DNA of 64,000 bases from CBDAPX01 sp965198725 (GTDB taxonomy: Bacteria > Pseudomonadota > Alphaproteobacteria > Rhodobacterales > Rhodobacteraceae): contig CBDAPX010000001.1 in NCBI GenBank assembly GCA_965198725.1, positions 1,488,001-1,552,000 of the forward strand, read 5' to 3'. The notes below the pieces were generated by a model that saw nothing but the letters and a program-made list of their open reading frames with translations, ran no database searches and was not told where the DNA came from. The translations under genes were made by a program, and so were the position numbers. Shown one piece after another: positions 32,089 to 40,056 of the stretch (positions are counted from its first letter, which is position 1; every line of letters begins with the position of its first letter).

Positions 32089-35000
32089 ATGACAAAGGTC
32101 GGACTGGTAAAAACGATATTGGCAGCGACAGCTTTGGTGCTGTCGATACTGCCTGTTCGTGGTCATGCTCAGTTGCAGCAAGAAGGGTTGCTGGTCGTCT
32201 ATGGCGTGCAATCTCCAACCCGCGAGGGCGATGTAGACCGCCGCGAACAGATATTTTTTAGTGTGCCCGCGGACCTTTCGGATCGGCTTTATGTGCGTGT
32301 CTTTGACCCAGAAGTCTTTGGTGACAACGATTTCACCTATGGCGGTCCTGCAGGTGCATCCACTGTATTCCGGATATTCGGTGGCGCGGGGGCCTTTTCC
32401 GAAGCGGACCGGCCCGAGCCGGTTGAAGACGGCGCGCGTGCCCCCGCCCGCGTCAGCCGTTTGCCGGTAACCGGCCCGGGCAATTTGCTTGAAGAGCGCG
32501 ATTGGGGCAGTGACCGCGCGACAAACGGGCGTTGGGCGACATTGGGGGTTGTGCGTGCGCGTCAGGGTGAAGTGATCGAGGGCCGCGCTTATTTCCGGCT
32601 CGATATCCAAGGGGCCGGCGGTAATGACGGCAACGGGTATTCAGTGAATGTCAGCTTGTCCCGCGACCGGGATCGCGCGCCCGATGGGCTCGAAATGTTT
32701 GCGTATCGGCCAACAGTTCGCTGGTCGCGGGATCATCCGGCCACGCAGGTTTGGTTCAACCCGCCGGGCGATGGGCCATTTACAGTGCAAAGCTTTGATG
32801 CCGCAAATGGCGAAATCGCGCTGGTCACCGACTACGAAGACCTTGGTGTTCGCGTGTCCGGTCAGGACTTTTGGACGTCTGATACCGTCGATACCGATGA
32901 AACAAATCTCGCGTTGAGTTTGTTGGGCGGCTTTGAGACGCCAAATGACGTGACGCTGGCCGTTTTTGATGGAACTGGGCGGCCAATGCCTCTGCAAATA
33001 CCGCCGGCACGGGCATTGATCCCGGCGCGCCCAACCGCGGTTGGCACAGCACGTCCGCTGGCCGATTGTCGCGCGGTTGCGTTTGACGGCAGCCGGTCAT
33101 TGGGACGTGATCCGCTGAGCTATGAGTGGGACTTTGGTGACGGGCAAAGCTCCACTGATCGAGTCATCGCGTATCGTTACACCGATCCGGGTCGCTACAC
33201 CGCACGATTGCGCGTTTTAGAAGAAGGCAGCCGCCCGGGACGCGGTGATCAGATCGACCTGCCTGTGCACGTGCGCTTTGCACCGGTTGCAGTTCCGGGA
33301 GCCAAGATTACCGTGGCACCGGGCGAGATCGTTGATTTCGACGGCTCCGCCTCGCAACCATCGGACAGCCCGATCACTGGATATCGCTGGACCTTTGGGG
33401 ACGGCGCCGTGGCCGAAGGAATGACAGCGCAGCATGTCTATTCCGCTCCGGGGCTTTATCGAGCCGTCTTGCGTGTCCGTGATGACAGCCAGCACCCTTG
33501 CTTTTTTGGTGTTGCAACACGCGAGGTAACAGTGAATTTCCCACCTGTTGGCGAAGCTGGCACCGATCAGTCTGCAATTGTTGGTCAGGCCGTCGCACTC
33601 AGTGCTGCGGCGAGCTATGACGTTGACGGCTTGATCGATACCTATCGGTGGGACATGGGCGACGGCACCATCCTTGAGGGTGCAAATGTCAGCCATTCCT
33701 TCCAGAACTCGGGCGTCTATCGCGTGATGCTCAGCGTCGTGGATGATAGCGGCGTGTCCAACGATACCGCCCGCGACTGGATGCAGGTGGCGGTTAATTC
33801 TCCACCCAAACCGGTGATCCAAATCCCGCCAAGGCCAGTATCGGTCTCTGAGGCCGCCATTTTGGACGGCAGCCTGACAACCGATGATGACGGTCAAATT
33901 CTGTCTTATCTTTGGGACTTTGGGGATGGTGCGATCGGCGAAGGTCCCATCGTTAATTATGCGTGGACGCAACCCGGGGTGTATCGAGTTGTATTGACGG
34001 TGACTGACGACAGCGGCACTGCATCGGCACAGCAAACCACCGCGATGGATATTGTGATCGATGACGCCCCGGTTGCAGATGCTGGTCCCGATCAGTTTGT
34101 GACGGCCAGTGATGTGACATTCAACGGCGCCGGGTCCAGTGACTCTGACGGAACGATCACCTCTTACGAGTGGGATTTTGGCGATGGCAATTTTGGCACA
34201 GGTCAGGAAGTAACCCATGCCTATGCGCGATCCGGCGTGTACGAGGTCGCATTAATCGTTCGCGACGACAGTGGCGCTCCGTTGAACTGGAACCGGGACA
34301 CCACGGTTTTGACTATTAACACGGTGCCAATCGCCGATGCGGGCCCGCCGCAAACGGTTGCTCCGGGGGAAGAGTTTATTCTATCCGGCCGAGCTTCGGT
34401 CGATCCGGATGGTTCGATTTCTGATTACTTGTGGACCTATCCTGATGGCAGTACCGCACGGGGAGAGCGGGCGGCATACAAGATCGATGAACCGGGTCTG
34501 CACCGCATTCGCTTAACGGTTTTTGATGATTTCCGCGGGGGTTCGGCGCAAGATGACAGTGAGGTTCTGATTACGGTTAATGCACCGCCAGTGGCCATTG
34601 CCGGGGCGGATCAATTAATCGCGCCGGGCGAAACGCTGACATTTGATGCCGGGCAAAGCTTTGATCCGGACGGGAACCTTGTCAGCTACCGCTGGGAATT
34701 TGACGATCTTGGGGCCCCTCTCGAAGCGCTCACAATTGATCGGGCATATACCAGTGCGGGCGTTTGGTCTGCCCAGCTTATCGTGACAGATGACAGTGGC
34801 GTTTTGAATGCCACCGCAACCGATGACATCATCGTTCGCGTCAACCACGCCCCGATTGCCGAAGCAGGTCCTTCCATCAATACGGACAGGTTGATTGTTG
34901 ATTTGGATGCGTCGGCGTCTTCCGATGCCGATGGTGATGCATTGATTTACCGTTGGGATTTCGGTGACGGAACTGCACCGGCCTTTGGTCAAAAGGTTCG

Positions 35001-36060
35001 GCATGTGTATCCACGGTCCGGTATCTACCCGGTAACGCTCCGCGTCGATGATGGCACCGGTTTGGCCAATGCCCGGGCAATTGATGCAACTGTCGTCGAA
35101 ATTAACGCACGGCCGGTGGCTGATGCAGGTGGGAACCGGGATGTTTGTTCGGGGCAACCCATTCTGTTTGATGCCTCGGCCAGCGTGGACCCCGACGGCG
35201 GCCTATTGCTTTACTCTTGGGATTTTGGTGACGGATCCTCGTCCGATCTGATCAACCCAACTAAGACCTACGAACTACCTGGAACTTATCCTGTGACGTT
35301 GCGTGTTCGCAATGAAACCGGGACTGAGCGTGGTACTGATATTGACCGTATCGCGGCCCTCATTCGGGAAGGACCGATCGCGGATGCCGGGCCCGATATG
35401 ACCGTTTGCACGAACCAGCGCATCCGCTTCGATGGATCGAAATCTACGGATGCGGATGGCGCAGTGAACGCTTTTGCATGGACTTTTGGTGACGGCGGAA
35501 CAGGCAGCGGCGAAAATCCGGTGCATATATTCAAACGCCCTGGTGAGTATTCCGTCACCCTAACGATCACGGGTGAGGCGCGTGGAGAGTGCAGCCCGTT
35601 GGATACGGATGTGGCAAAGATCCTGGTCGTGGCCGCACCTGAGCAAGTCATCATCGGTGAAGAAGCTCAGGCCGCAGGAATCGCGGGAGAGTTCTCTGTA
35701 CAACTCGCAGAGCTGGCAGGTGCCGAAGTCATCGGCCACCGCTGGAGTTTTAGCGATGGTACCGAAGGCGACGGTCTGAAGCGCCCCTTGTTTGCCGGAG
35801 ACCCAGAAGTAAGGATACTGGGTCATGGGAAAGACAAAGAACGGAACACGTTATCCAGAGGAATTGCGCGCACGAGCGGTGCGGATGGTCTTGGATCACG
35901 AGAGCGAATACACGAGCAGATCGGCAGCACTTTTGTCGATCTCTCAGAAGGTTGGGTGCAGCAGAGACAGCCTTCGTATCTGGGTCAAGCAACACGAGGC
36001 GGATACCGGCAAACGCGATGGCGTGACCTCTGCAGAGCGGGATCGCATCAAAGAACTTGA
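32089..36060 (+). CDS. Giant secreted PKD-repeat protein, 3' end replaced by an IS3 element
   Basis: Exported protein with signal peptide MTKVGLVKTILAATALVLSI (cleavage after GHA). A novel-looking N-terminal region of about 290 residues is followed by about eleven PKD repeats, spaced near 87 residues, each marked by W-x-F-G-D-G variants (first near residue 346, last near 1218). PKD modules usually serve extracellular adhesion or polysaccharide contacts. The native sequence ends at about residue 1229, where the left terminal repeat of the IS begins (35777); the remaining roughly 95 codons to 36060 are IS sequence read in a foreign frame. The true C-terminus is missing from the window, so this copy is probably non-functional or altered. 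GGAGG precedes the ATG. Confidence 0.82.
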   Translation: MTKVGLVKTILAATALVLSILPVRGHAQLQQEGLLVVYGVQSPTREGDVDRREQIFFSVPADLSDRLYVRVFDPEVFGDNDFTYGGPAGASTVFRIFGGAGAFSEADRPEPVEDGARAPARVSRLPVTGPGNLLEERDWGSDRATNGRWATLGVVRARQGEVIEGRAYFRLDIQGAGGNDGNGYSVNVSLSRDRDRAPDGLEMFAYRPTVRWSRDHPATQVWFNPPGDGPFTVQSFDAANGEIALVTDYEDLGVRVSGQDFWTSDTVDTDETNLALSLLGGFETPNDVTLAVFDGTGRPMPLQIPPARALIPARPTAVGTARPLADCRAVAFDGSRSLGRDPLSYEWDFGDGQSSTDRVIAYRYTDPGRYTARLRVLEEGSRPGRGDQIDLPVHVRFAPVAVPGAKITVAPGEIVDFDGSASQPSDSPITGYRWTFGDGAVAEGMTAQHVYSAPGLYRAVLRVRDDSQHPCFFGVATREVTVNFPPVGEAGTDQSAIVGQAVALSAAASYDVDGLIDTYRWDMGDGTILEGANVSHSFQNSGVYRVMLSVVDDSGVSNDTARDWMQVAVNSPPKPVIQIPPRPVSVSEAAILDGSLTTDDDGQILSYLWDFGDGAIGEGPIVNYAWTQPGVYRVVLTVTDDSGTASAQQTTAMDIVIDDAPVADAGPDQFVTASDVTFNGAGSSDSDGTITSYEWDFGDGNFGTGQEVTHAYARSGVYEVALIVRDDSGAPLNWNRDTTVLTINTVPIADAGPPQTVAPGEEFILSGRASVDPDGSISDYLWTYPDGSTARGERAAYKIDEPGLHRIRLTVFDDFRGGSAQDDSEVLITVNAPPVAIAGADQLIAPGETLTFDAGQSFDPDGNLVSYRWEFDDLGAPLEALTIDRAYTSAGVWSAQLIVTDDSGVLNATATDDIIVRVNHAPIAEAGPSINTDRLIVDLDASASSDADGDALIYRWDFGDGTAPAFGQKVRHVYPRSGIYPVTLRVDDGTGLANARAIDATVVEINARPVADAGGNRDVCSGQPILFDASASVDPDGGLLLYSWDFGDGSSSDLINPTKTYELPGTYPVTLRVRNETGTERGTDIDRIAALIREGPIADAGPDMTVCTNQRIRFDGSKSTDADGAVNAFAWTFGDGGTGSGENPVHIFKRPGEYSVTLTITGEARGECSPLDTDVAKILVVAAPEQVIIGEEAQAAGIAGEFSVQLAELAGAEVIGHRWSFSDGTEGDGLKRPLFAGDPEVRILGHGKDKERNTLSRGIARTSGADGLGSRERIHEQIGSTFVDLSEGWVQQRQPSYLGQATRGGYRQTRWRDLCRAGSHQRT
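35777..35802 (+). repeat. Left terminal inverted repeat of the IS3 element
   Basis: Twenty-six bases from TGAAGCGCCCC to CGGAGAC that match the right repeat at 21 positions in inverted orientation. Confidence 0.85.
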
Positions 36061-36157
36061 GCGCGAGAACCGGCAGTTGCGTCAGGCAAATGAGATCCTG
36101 AAGAAGGCATCTGCTTATTTTGCTCAGGCGGAGCTCGACCGCCCATTCCGCAAATGA
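35825..36157 (+). CDS. IS3-family transposase OrfA
   Basis: DNA-binding subunit of 110 residues with a helix-turn-helix (YPEELRARAVRMVLDHE, then KVGCSRDSLRIWVKQ) and a C-terminal leucine-zipper-like coiled coil (IKELERENRQLRQANEILKK). This is the standard OrfA of the IS3/IS51-type elements. It begins 48 bases inside the left end. The stop overlaps the orfB ATG by four bases (ATGA), so OrfB may be made by coupling or by ribosomal frameshifting. Confidence 0.95.
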   Translation: MGKTKNGTRYPEELRARAVRMVLDHESEYTSRSAALLSISQKVGCSRDSLRIWVKQHEADTGKRDGVTSAERDRIKELERENRQLRQANEILKKASAYFAQAELDRPFRK

Positions 36158-37053
36158 TTGCCTTCATCAAGGATCATCGTGGGGCGCATGGGGTCGAGCC
36201 GATCTGTAGAGTTCTCCAGATTGCCCCTTCGACGTTCTATAAACGCATTGCCATCGAGCGTGATCCCGACCGTGCCTCGGACCGGGCCAAGCGGGATGAG
36301 TTTCTGCGCAAAACGATGAAGGATGTTTGGGAGAAGAACCGTTCTGTCTATGGCGCACGCAAACTATGGCACGCGATGAAGCGCGAGAAGATTGATATTG
36401 CTCGCTGCACTGTAGAACGGTTGATGCGCCAGCTTAGCATTCAAGGCGTCCGGCGTGGAAAGAAGGTCAAAACCACCTGTGGTCAACCTGCGGATCAATG
36501 CCCGCTGGACAAGGTCAATCGCCAGTTCAGGGCTTCAATGCCGAACGAACTGTGGGTGTCCGACTTTACGTTCGTCTCGACCTGGCGCGGGTTCGTCTAT
36601 GTGGCGTTCGTCATTGATACCTTCGCGAACCGGATTGTGGGCTGGAAGGCATCAACAACGCAGGACACGCAGTTTGTCTTAGATGCGCTTGAACAGGCGA
36701 TCCACGCACGCAGACCCGCTGAGAAACTGATCCATCATTCAGATCGCGGCAGCCAATACGTGTCGATCAAGTACACAGAACGGTTGGCCGATGCTGGGCT
36801 GGAGCCATCCGTCGGCAGCGTTGGTGACAGCTATGACAATGCACTGGCTGAGACGATCATCGGCCTCTTCAAAACCGAAGTCATCAATCAACTAGGTCCG
36901 TGGAAGTCCAAGGATCAGGTCGAATGGGAAACCCTGCTATGGGTGGACTGGTTCAACAAAGAGCGCCTGCTTGAACCACTCGGGTACATCACGCCAATCG
37001 AAGCCGAGGAGAGATACGAAGAAGCCTTGAAGTCAGACAAAATCGCAGCTTGA
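36154..37053 (+). CDS. IS3-family transposase OrfB (DDE catalytic subunit)
   Basis: Catalytic part of the transposase, 299 residues. An HTH_21-like region (FLRKTMKDVWEKNRSVYGARKLWHA is split across residues 50-75) precedes the rve integrase core. The DDE triad is visible as D in WVSDFTFVSTW, D in HHSDRGSQY and E in NALAETIIGLF. The sequence ends 41 bases before the right terminal repeat tip. It appears intact, so the element may still be active. Confidence 0.95.
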   Translation: MIAFIKDHRGAHGVEPICRVLQIAPSTFYKRIAIERDPDRASDRAKRDEFLRKTMKDVWEKNRSVYGARKLWHAMKREKIDIARCTVERLMRQLSIQGVRRGKKVKTTCGQPADQCPLDKVNRQFRASMPNELWVSDFTFVSTWRGFVYVAFVIDTFANRIVGWKASTTQDTQFVLDALEQAIHARRPAEKLIHHSDRGSQYVSIKYTERLADAGLEPSVGSVGDSYDNALAETIIGLFKTEVINQLGPWKSKDQVEWETLLWVDWFNKERLLEPLGYITPIEAEERYEEALKSDKIAA

Positions 37054-37068
37054 AATACGAACTCAATA

Positions 37069-37094
37069 GTCTCCGCCAAAACTGGGGCGGTTCA
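37069..37094 (-). repeat. Right terminal inverted repeat of the IS3 element
   Basis: Reverse complement reads TGAACCGCCCC to CGGAGAC, pairing with the left end. The following bases AACCTCGCG already belong to the truncated ABC gene region. Confidence 0.85.
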
Positions 37095-37110
37095 AACCTC
37101 GCGTCCGGTC

Positions 37111-38820
37111 ATGTTCCAAGGCAGCTTTGGCGACAACATTATGATGCCGCTCAAATCCCGACCACGGGAAAATGCCGAGTTTGCGCGTTTCATCGAAGAA
37201 GCCACGCGCGCGGGCAACAGCCCGGATCCATTAGACGCTGACTGGTTGGACCCGACCTTGGCAGGGCGCGAAAACGCCAATGATCTGAGGGATTGGTGGG
37301 TTGCTTTGATCGAGGGCATGGGATCGGGCCGACGGTTGTTCCGCCGTGCGCTGGAGCAGAAGTTCGATCCAGACATGCATCCTGAATTGTCTCGACAGCT
37401 GATCGCAATGCGGCCGAAAGTCCGACAGGCTCTGGTCGAGGCGGATCTCTGGCGGCACGTCTACACGTTTGATCCAGAGCTTTACAATCATGCTCTGCCA
37501 GTTGCTGAGAACATGCTTTTTGCAACGGGCCGTGACCCTGTAACCGCAGAGATCCTGACGGCGCAGCCTGACTTTTTGCTGAAGTTGAAAGAGTTGGGAA
37601 TTGATGCTGATCTGGTGAAGCTCAGCCAGGATGTTGTCGACATGCTGCGCCAGATTTTCGGCATGGACGGCACGGATCATCCCCTTTTTCGTAATTTGGG
37701 TATTGATCCCAAGGTGTTTGAACGTGCGGCGGAACTGGCAGAGAAAAGCCGCTCGGAAACCGATGCGGAATTAACGCCAGAAGAGCTGGCGCAGTTGATC
37801 ATTGTGCCGGCAAGCATCAGCGCCGATCAGATCGGACCGACCTTCACCGACGAGGTTAAGAACCGCATCCTCAATATGCGCCGTGACCACGGCGACGAAT
37901 TGCTGAGTGTGCTCGGTCACATTTTCAAAAGGCTGGACATCGATGAACACGCCCGCGGCTTGACGGTTTTGGAAAATGCGATGTTCAGCAAGGTATCAGA
38001 CGGCGCAGGCAGCAAGGCCGATGACATCCGCAATGTCGTTGCTGACGTCCTTGGCGAAGCTGGGCTGCGAGACTTGGTGCTGCACCTTATCTATGAAGTG
38101 CCAATCGCGCTGGGCGGTGCAAATGTACCTGCGCTTTTTGCCGAGCCCTTGGCCTTTTCCCGCGCGACGATCAAACGCCCGGATGTTCTGGTCTTGGAAC
38201 AGGCTTTGTCCAGCTATGATATGGACACCCAACGGGCCGTCCACAAAAACCTGCGTCAGCTTTTGCCCGATACATTGCTCATCTACCTGAATGAGAGCTT
38301 TGAGAACCCGGAAGTTTTTGACCTCTACGTTGAAATTCAACAAGGGCGGATCGTCTCCGACGACATGGACGCGGACAGTGCCGCCGACGATGCCGCCAGC
38401 GCGGATTTGTCTCGCAAAGTCAGGGCATTGGAGGCAACCCCGCTGTTTTCCGGCCTGAACCGGAAACAGATGCGGCTTTTGGCCTTTGGCGCGCGCTGGT
38501 ATTCGGCCCCAAAGGGCGAAATTGTGTTCCACAAAGGCGACTCCGCCAAAGACGGCGCGTACATGATGATCGAGGGGGAGGCCGGTCTTTATTTGCCGCA
38601 AGAGGATGCCACTGACACGCTGATTGCCACGGTCGGACCCGGCAGAATTGTTGGAGAATTGGGCCTGATCCGCAAAGTGCCCAGAGCATTGACGATGACC
38701 GCCGAAACCGACATCACCTGTTTGCGGATCGGTGAAGAGGAATTTCTGGCCGTTGTCGAAAACGATGCCGCCACTGCGTTTAAACTGCTGCAAGTTGTAG
38801 CAGGCTACGTATCAAATTAG
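37111..38820 (+). CDS. 3' fragment of an ABC-type protein fused to a cyclic-nucleotide-binding domain
   Basis: Open frame of 569 residues that lacks its start. It begins inside a nucleotide-binding domain at the Q-loop (VMFQGSFGDNI), directly to the right of the IS, so the transmembrane domain and Walker A are gone. The remaining ATPase part is degenerate: ALGGAN in place of the LSGGQ signature and VLVLEQALSSYD in place of Walker B. A cyclic-nucleotide-binding domain occupies about residues 445-565 (TPLFSGLNRKQMRLLAFGA, FHKGDSAKDG, GRIVGELGLIRKVPRALTM) with a phosphate-binding cassette including the Arg. No ribosome-binding site precedes the first ATG. Likely a gene remnant left by an IS-linked deletion. 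Confidence 0.8.
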   Translation: MFQGSFGDNIMMPLKSRPRENAEFARFIEEATRAGNSPDPLDADWLDPTLAGRENANDLRDWWVALIEGMGSGRRLFRRALEQKFDPDMHPELSRQLIAMRPKVRQALVEADLWRHVYTFDPELYNHALPVAENMLFATGRDPVTAEILTAQPDFLLKLKELGIDADLVKLSQDVVDMLRQIFGMDGTDHPLFRNLGIDPKVFERAAELAEKSRSETDAELTPEELAQLIIVPASISADQIGPTFTDEVKNRILNMRRDHGDELLSVLGHIFKRLDIDEHARGLTVLENAMFSKVSDGAGSKADDIRNVVADVLGEAGLRDLVLHLIYEVPIALGGANVPALFAEPLAFSRATIKRPDVLVLEQALSSYDMDTQRAVHKNLRQLLPDTLLIYLNESFENPEVFDLYVEIQQGRIVSDDMDADSAADDAASADLSRKVRALEATPLFSGLNRKQMRLLAFGARWYSAPKGEIVFHKGDSAKDGAYMMIEGEAGLYLPQEDATDTLIATVGPGRIVGELGLIRKVPRALTMTAETDITCLRIGEEEFLAVVENDAATAFKLLQVVAGYVSN

Positions 38821-38841
38821 GCCAACCGAGGGGCGTTCGCT

Positions 38842-39690
38842 TTGAAACTGCTCAGATATGTCAATGGAGAGACCATTCACCCCGGTCTGTTGGATGCTGA
38901 CGGTCAGATCCGGGATTTGAGACAATTTATTGATGATGTTGCAGGAGAGGCCCTGTCGCCAGCCGGTCTGGCTCAACTTAGCTCGATAGACCCAATGACG
39001 CTCCCGCTTGTCGCGGGCAAGCCGCAATTGGCGCCCTGCATTGGCGCCGTTGGCAAATACATGTGTATCGGTCTCAATTATATCGATCACGCCGAAGAGG
39101 CAGGCATGCCAATTCCAAAGCATCCCATTTTGTTCATGAAGGCGACGTCGACCATTTCAGGGCCGATGGACGATATCGTTTTGCCGCGAGGCTCCGTGGC
39201 GACGGATTGGGAGGTGGAATTGGCCGTGGTCATCGGCTCTCCGGCGAAATACGTCAGCGCGGCCTCCGCTTTGGACTATGTCGCGGGATACTGTGTCGCG
39301 AATGATATCTCGGAGCGCGATTTTCAATTGGGGCTGACCGGACAGTGGACCAAGGGCAAATCCTGCGACAGCTTTGGTCCATTAGGCCCTTGGCTGGTCA
39401 CCCGTGACGAAATCGCCGATCCACAAGATCTGCACCTTCATCTGGATGTAAACGGAGTAAGGATGCAGGACGGTCATACGTCCAAAATGATATTCTCAGT
39501 GGCCGAAATCATCGCGCATCTCAGCACGCTATTCACCCTATGGCCGGGGGACGTGATTGCAACCGGCACGCCAACGGGTGTTGGGATGGGACAAAATCCC
39601 ACTCCCAGATATCTAAAGCCAGGTGACAACGTGATCGCAACAATCGACGGTTTGGGGCATCAGTCCCAAACCGTCGTCGCAGATCAGTAG
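38842..39690 (+). CDS. Fumarylacetoacetate hydrolase-family protein
   Basis: Metal-dependent hydrolase/lyase of 282 residues. The N-terminus MKLLRYVNGETIHPGLLDAD and core KYMCIGLNYIDHAEEAGMP, DWEVELAVVIG, YCVANDISERDFQ and GDVIATGTPTGVG are typical of the FAH group that includes 2,4-diketo-3-deoxy-sugar-acid hydrolases. The metal-binding Glu pair and Asp are present. The start is TTG, supported by GAGGGG eight bases upstream. It lies 21 bases after the ABC fragment and converges on the arsR-enolase operon. With the nearby sugar-acid-type dehydratase and dehydrogenase it could complete a non-phosphorylated sugar acid pathway (inference). Confidence 0.87.
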   Translation: MKLLRYVNGETIHPGLLDADGQIRDLRQFIDDVAGEALSPAGLAQLSSIDPMTLPLVAGKPQLAPCIGAVGKYMCIGLNYIDHAEEAGMPIPKHPILFMKATSTISGPMDDIVLPRGSVATDWEVELAVVIGSPAKYVSAASALDYVAGYCVANDISERDFQLGLTGQWTKGKSCDSFGPLGPWLVTRDEIADPQDLHLHLDVNGVRMQDGHTSKMIFSVAEIIAHLSTLFTLWPGDVIATGTPTGVGMGQNPTPRYLKPGDNVIATIDGLGHQSQTVVADQ

Positions 39691-39693
39691 CTA

Positions 39694-40056
39694 CTAACTG
39701 GCCTTTTCGCGGCGGACAAATTCCGTGCCGTAGAAAGAATGCAACATTTCGATCATTTCGAAAGTCTTTGCATCAAACAGGCTGTAATAGATTGTTTTGC
39801 CATCGCGGCGCGTGGAAACCAGCTTTTCCTCACGCAGTCGGGCCAGCATCTGGCTGACCGCCGCTTGTCTGATGTCAAGAAGGCTTTCCAGTTCTCCAAC
39901 CGATTTTTCACCATTACTCAGATGAACCAAAATCATCAAACGCCCCGCATGTGCGAGCGTTTTCAAATAGGCTGCGGCGTCTGTCGCTATGTTCATCATG
40001 TCTGATGTCACCTCCGGTGACACCAACCCCAAGGCGGACTCGTTCTGTACGTTCAC
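39694..40056 (-). CDS. ArsR/SmtB-family transcriptional regulator
   Basis: Small winged-helix repressor of 120 residues: YLKTLAHAGRLMILVHLSNGEKSVGELESLL, the recognition region DIRQAAVSQMLARLREE and the wing LVSTRRDGKTIYYSL. It contains no cysteine, so it is not a thiol-based sensor of the BigR/SqrR type nor a Cys-ligated metal sensor. Start is GTG at 40056, overlapping the enolase-gene stop by one base (TAGTG); an ATG at codon 20 is an alternative. It is the last gene of the minus-strand catabolic series. Confidence 0.88.
   Translation of the reverse strand: MNVQNESALGLVSPEVTSDMMNIATDAAAYLKTLAHAGRLMILVHLSNGEKSVGELESLLDIRQAAVSQMLARLREEKLVSTRRDGKTIYYSLFDAKTFEMIEMLHSFYGTEFVRREKAS

Larger units (their letters stand above)
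35777..37094 (+). mobile_element. IS3-family insertion sequence (about 1318 bp)
   Basis: Complete element with terminal inverted repeats of 26 bases (35777-35802 and 37069-37094, 21 identities, both starting TGAA-S-CGCCCC and ending CGGAGAC). It carries the two overlapping frames orfA and orfB of an IS3-type transposase. The three or four bases flanking each end differ (GTC before, AAC after), so the usual short target duplication is absent. The left neighbour is a PKD gene cut at its 3' side and the right neighbour an ABC gene cut at its 5' side. Confidence 0.92.
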
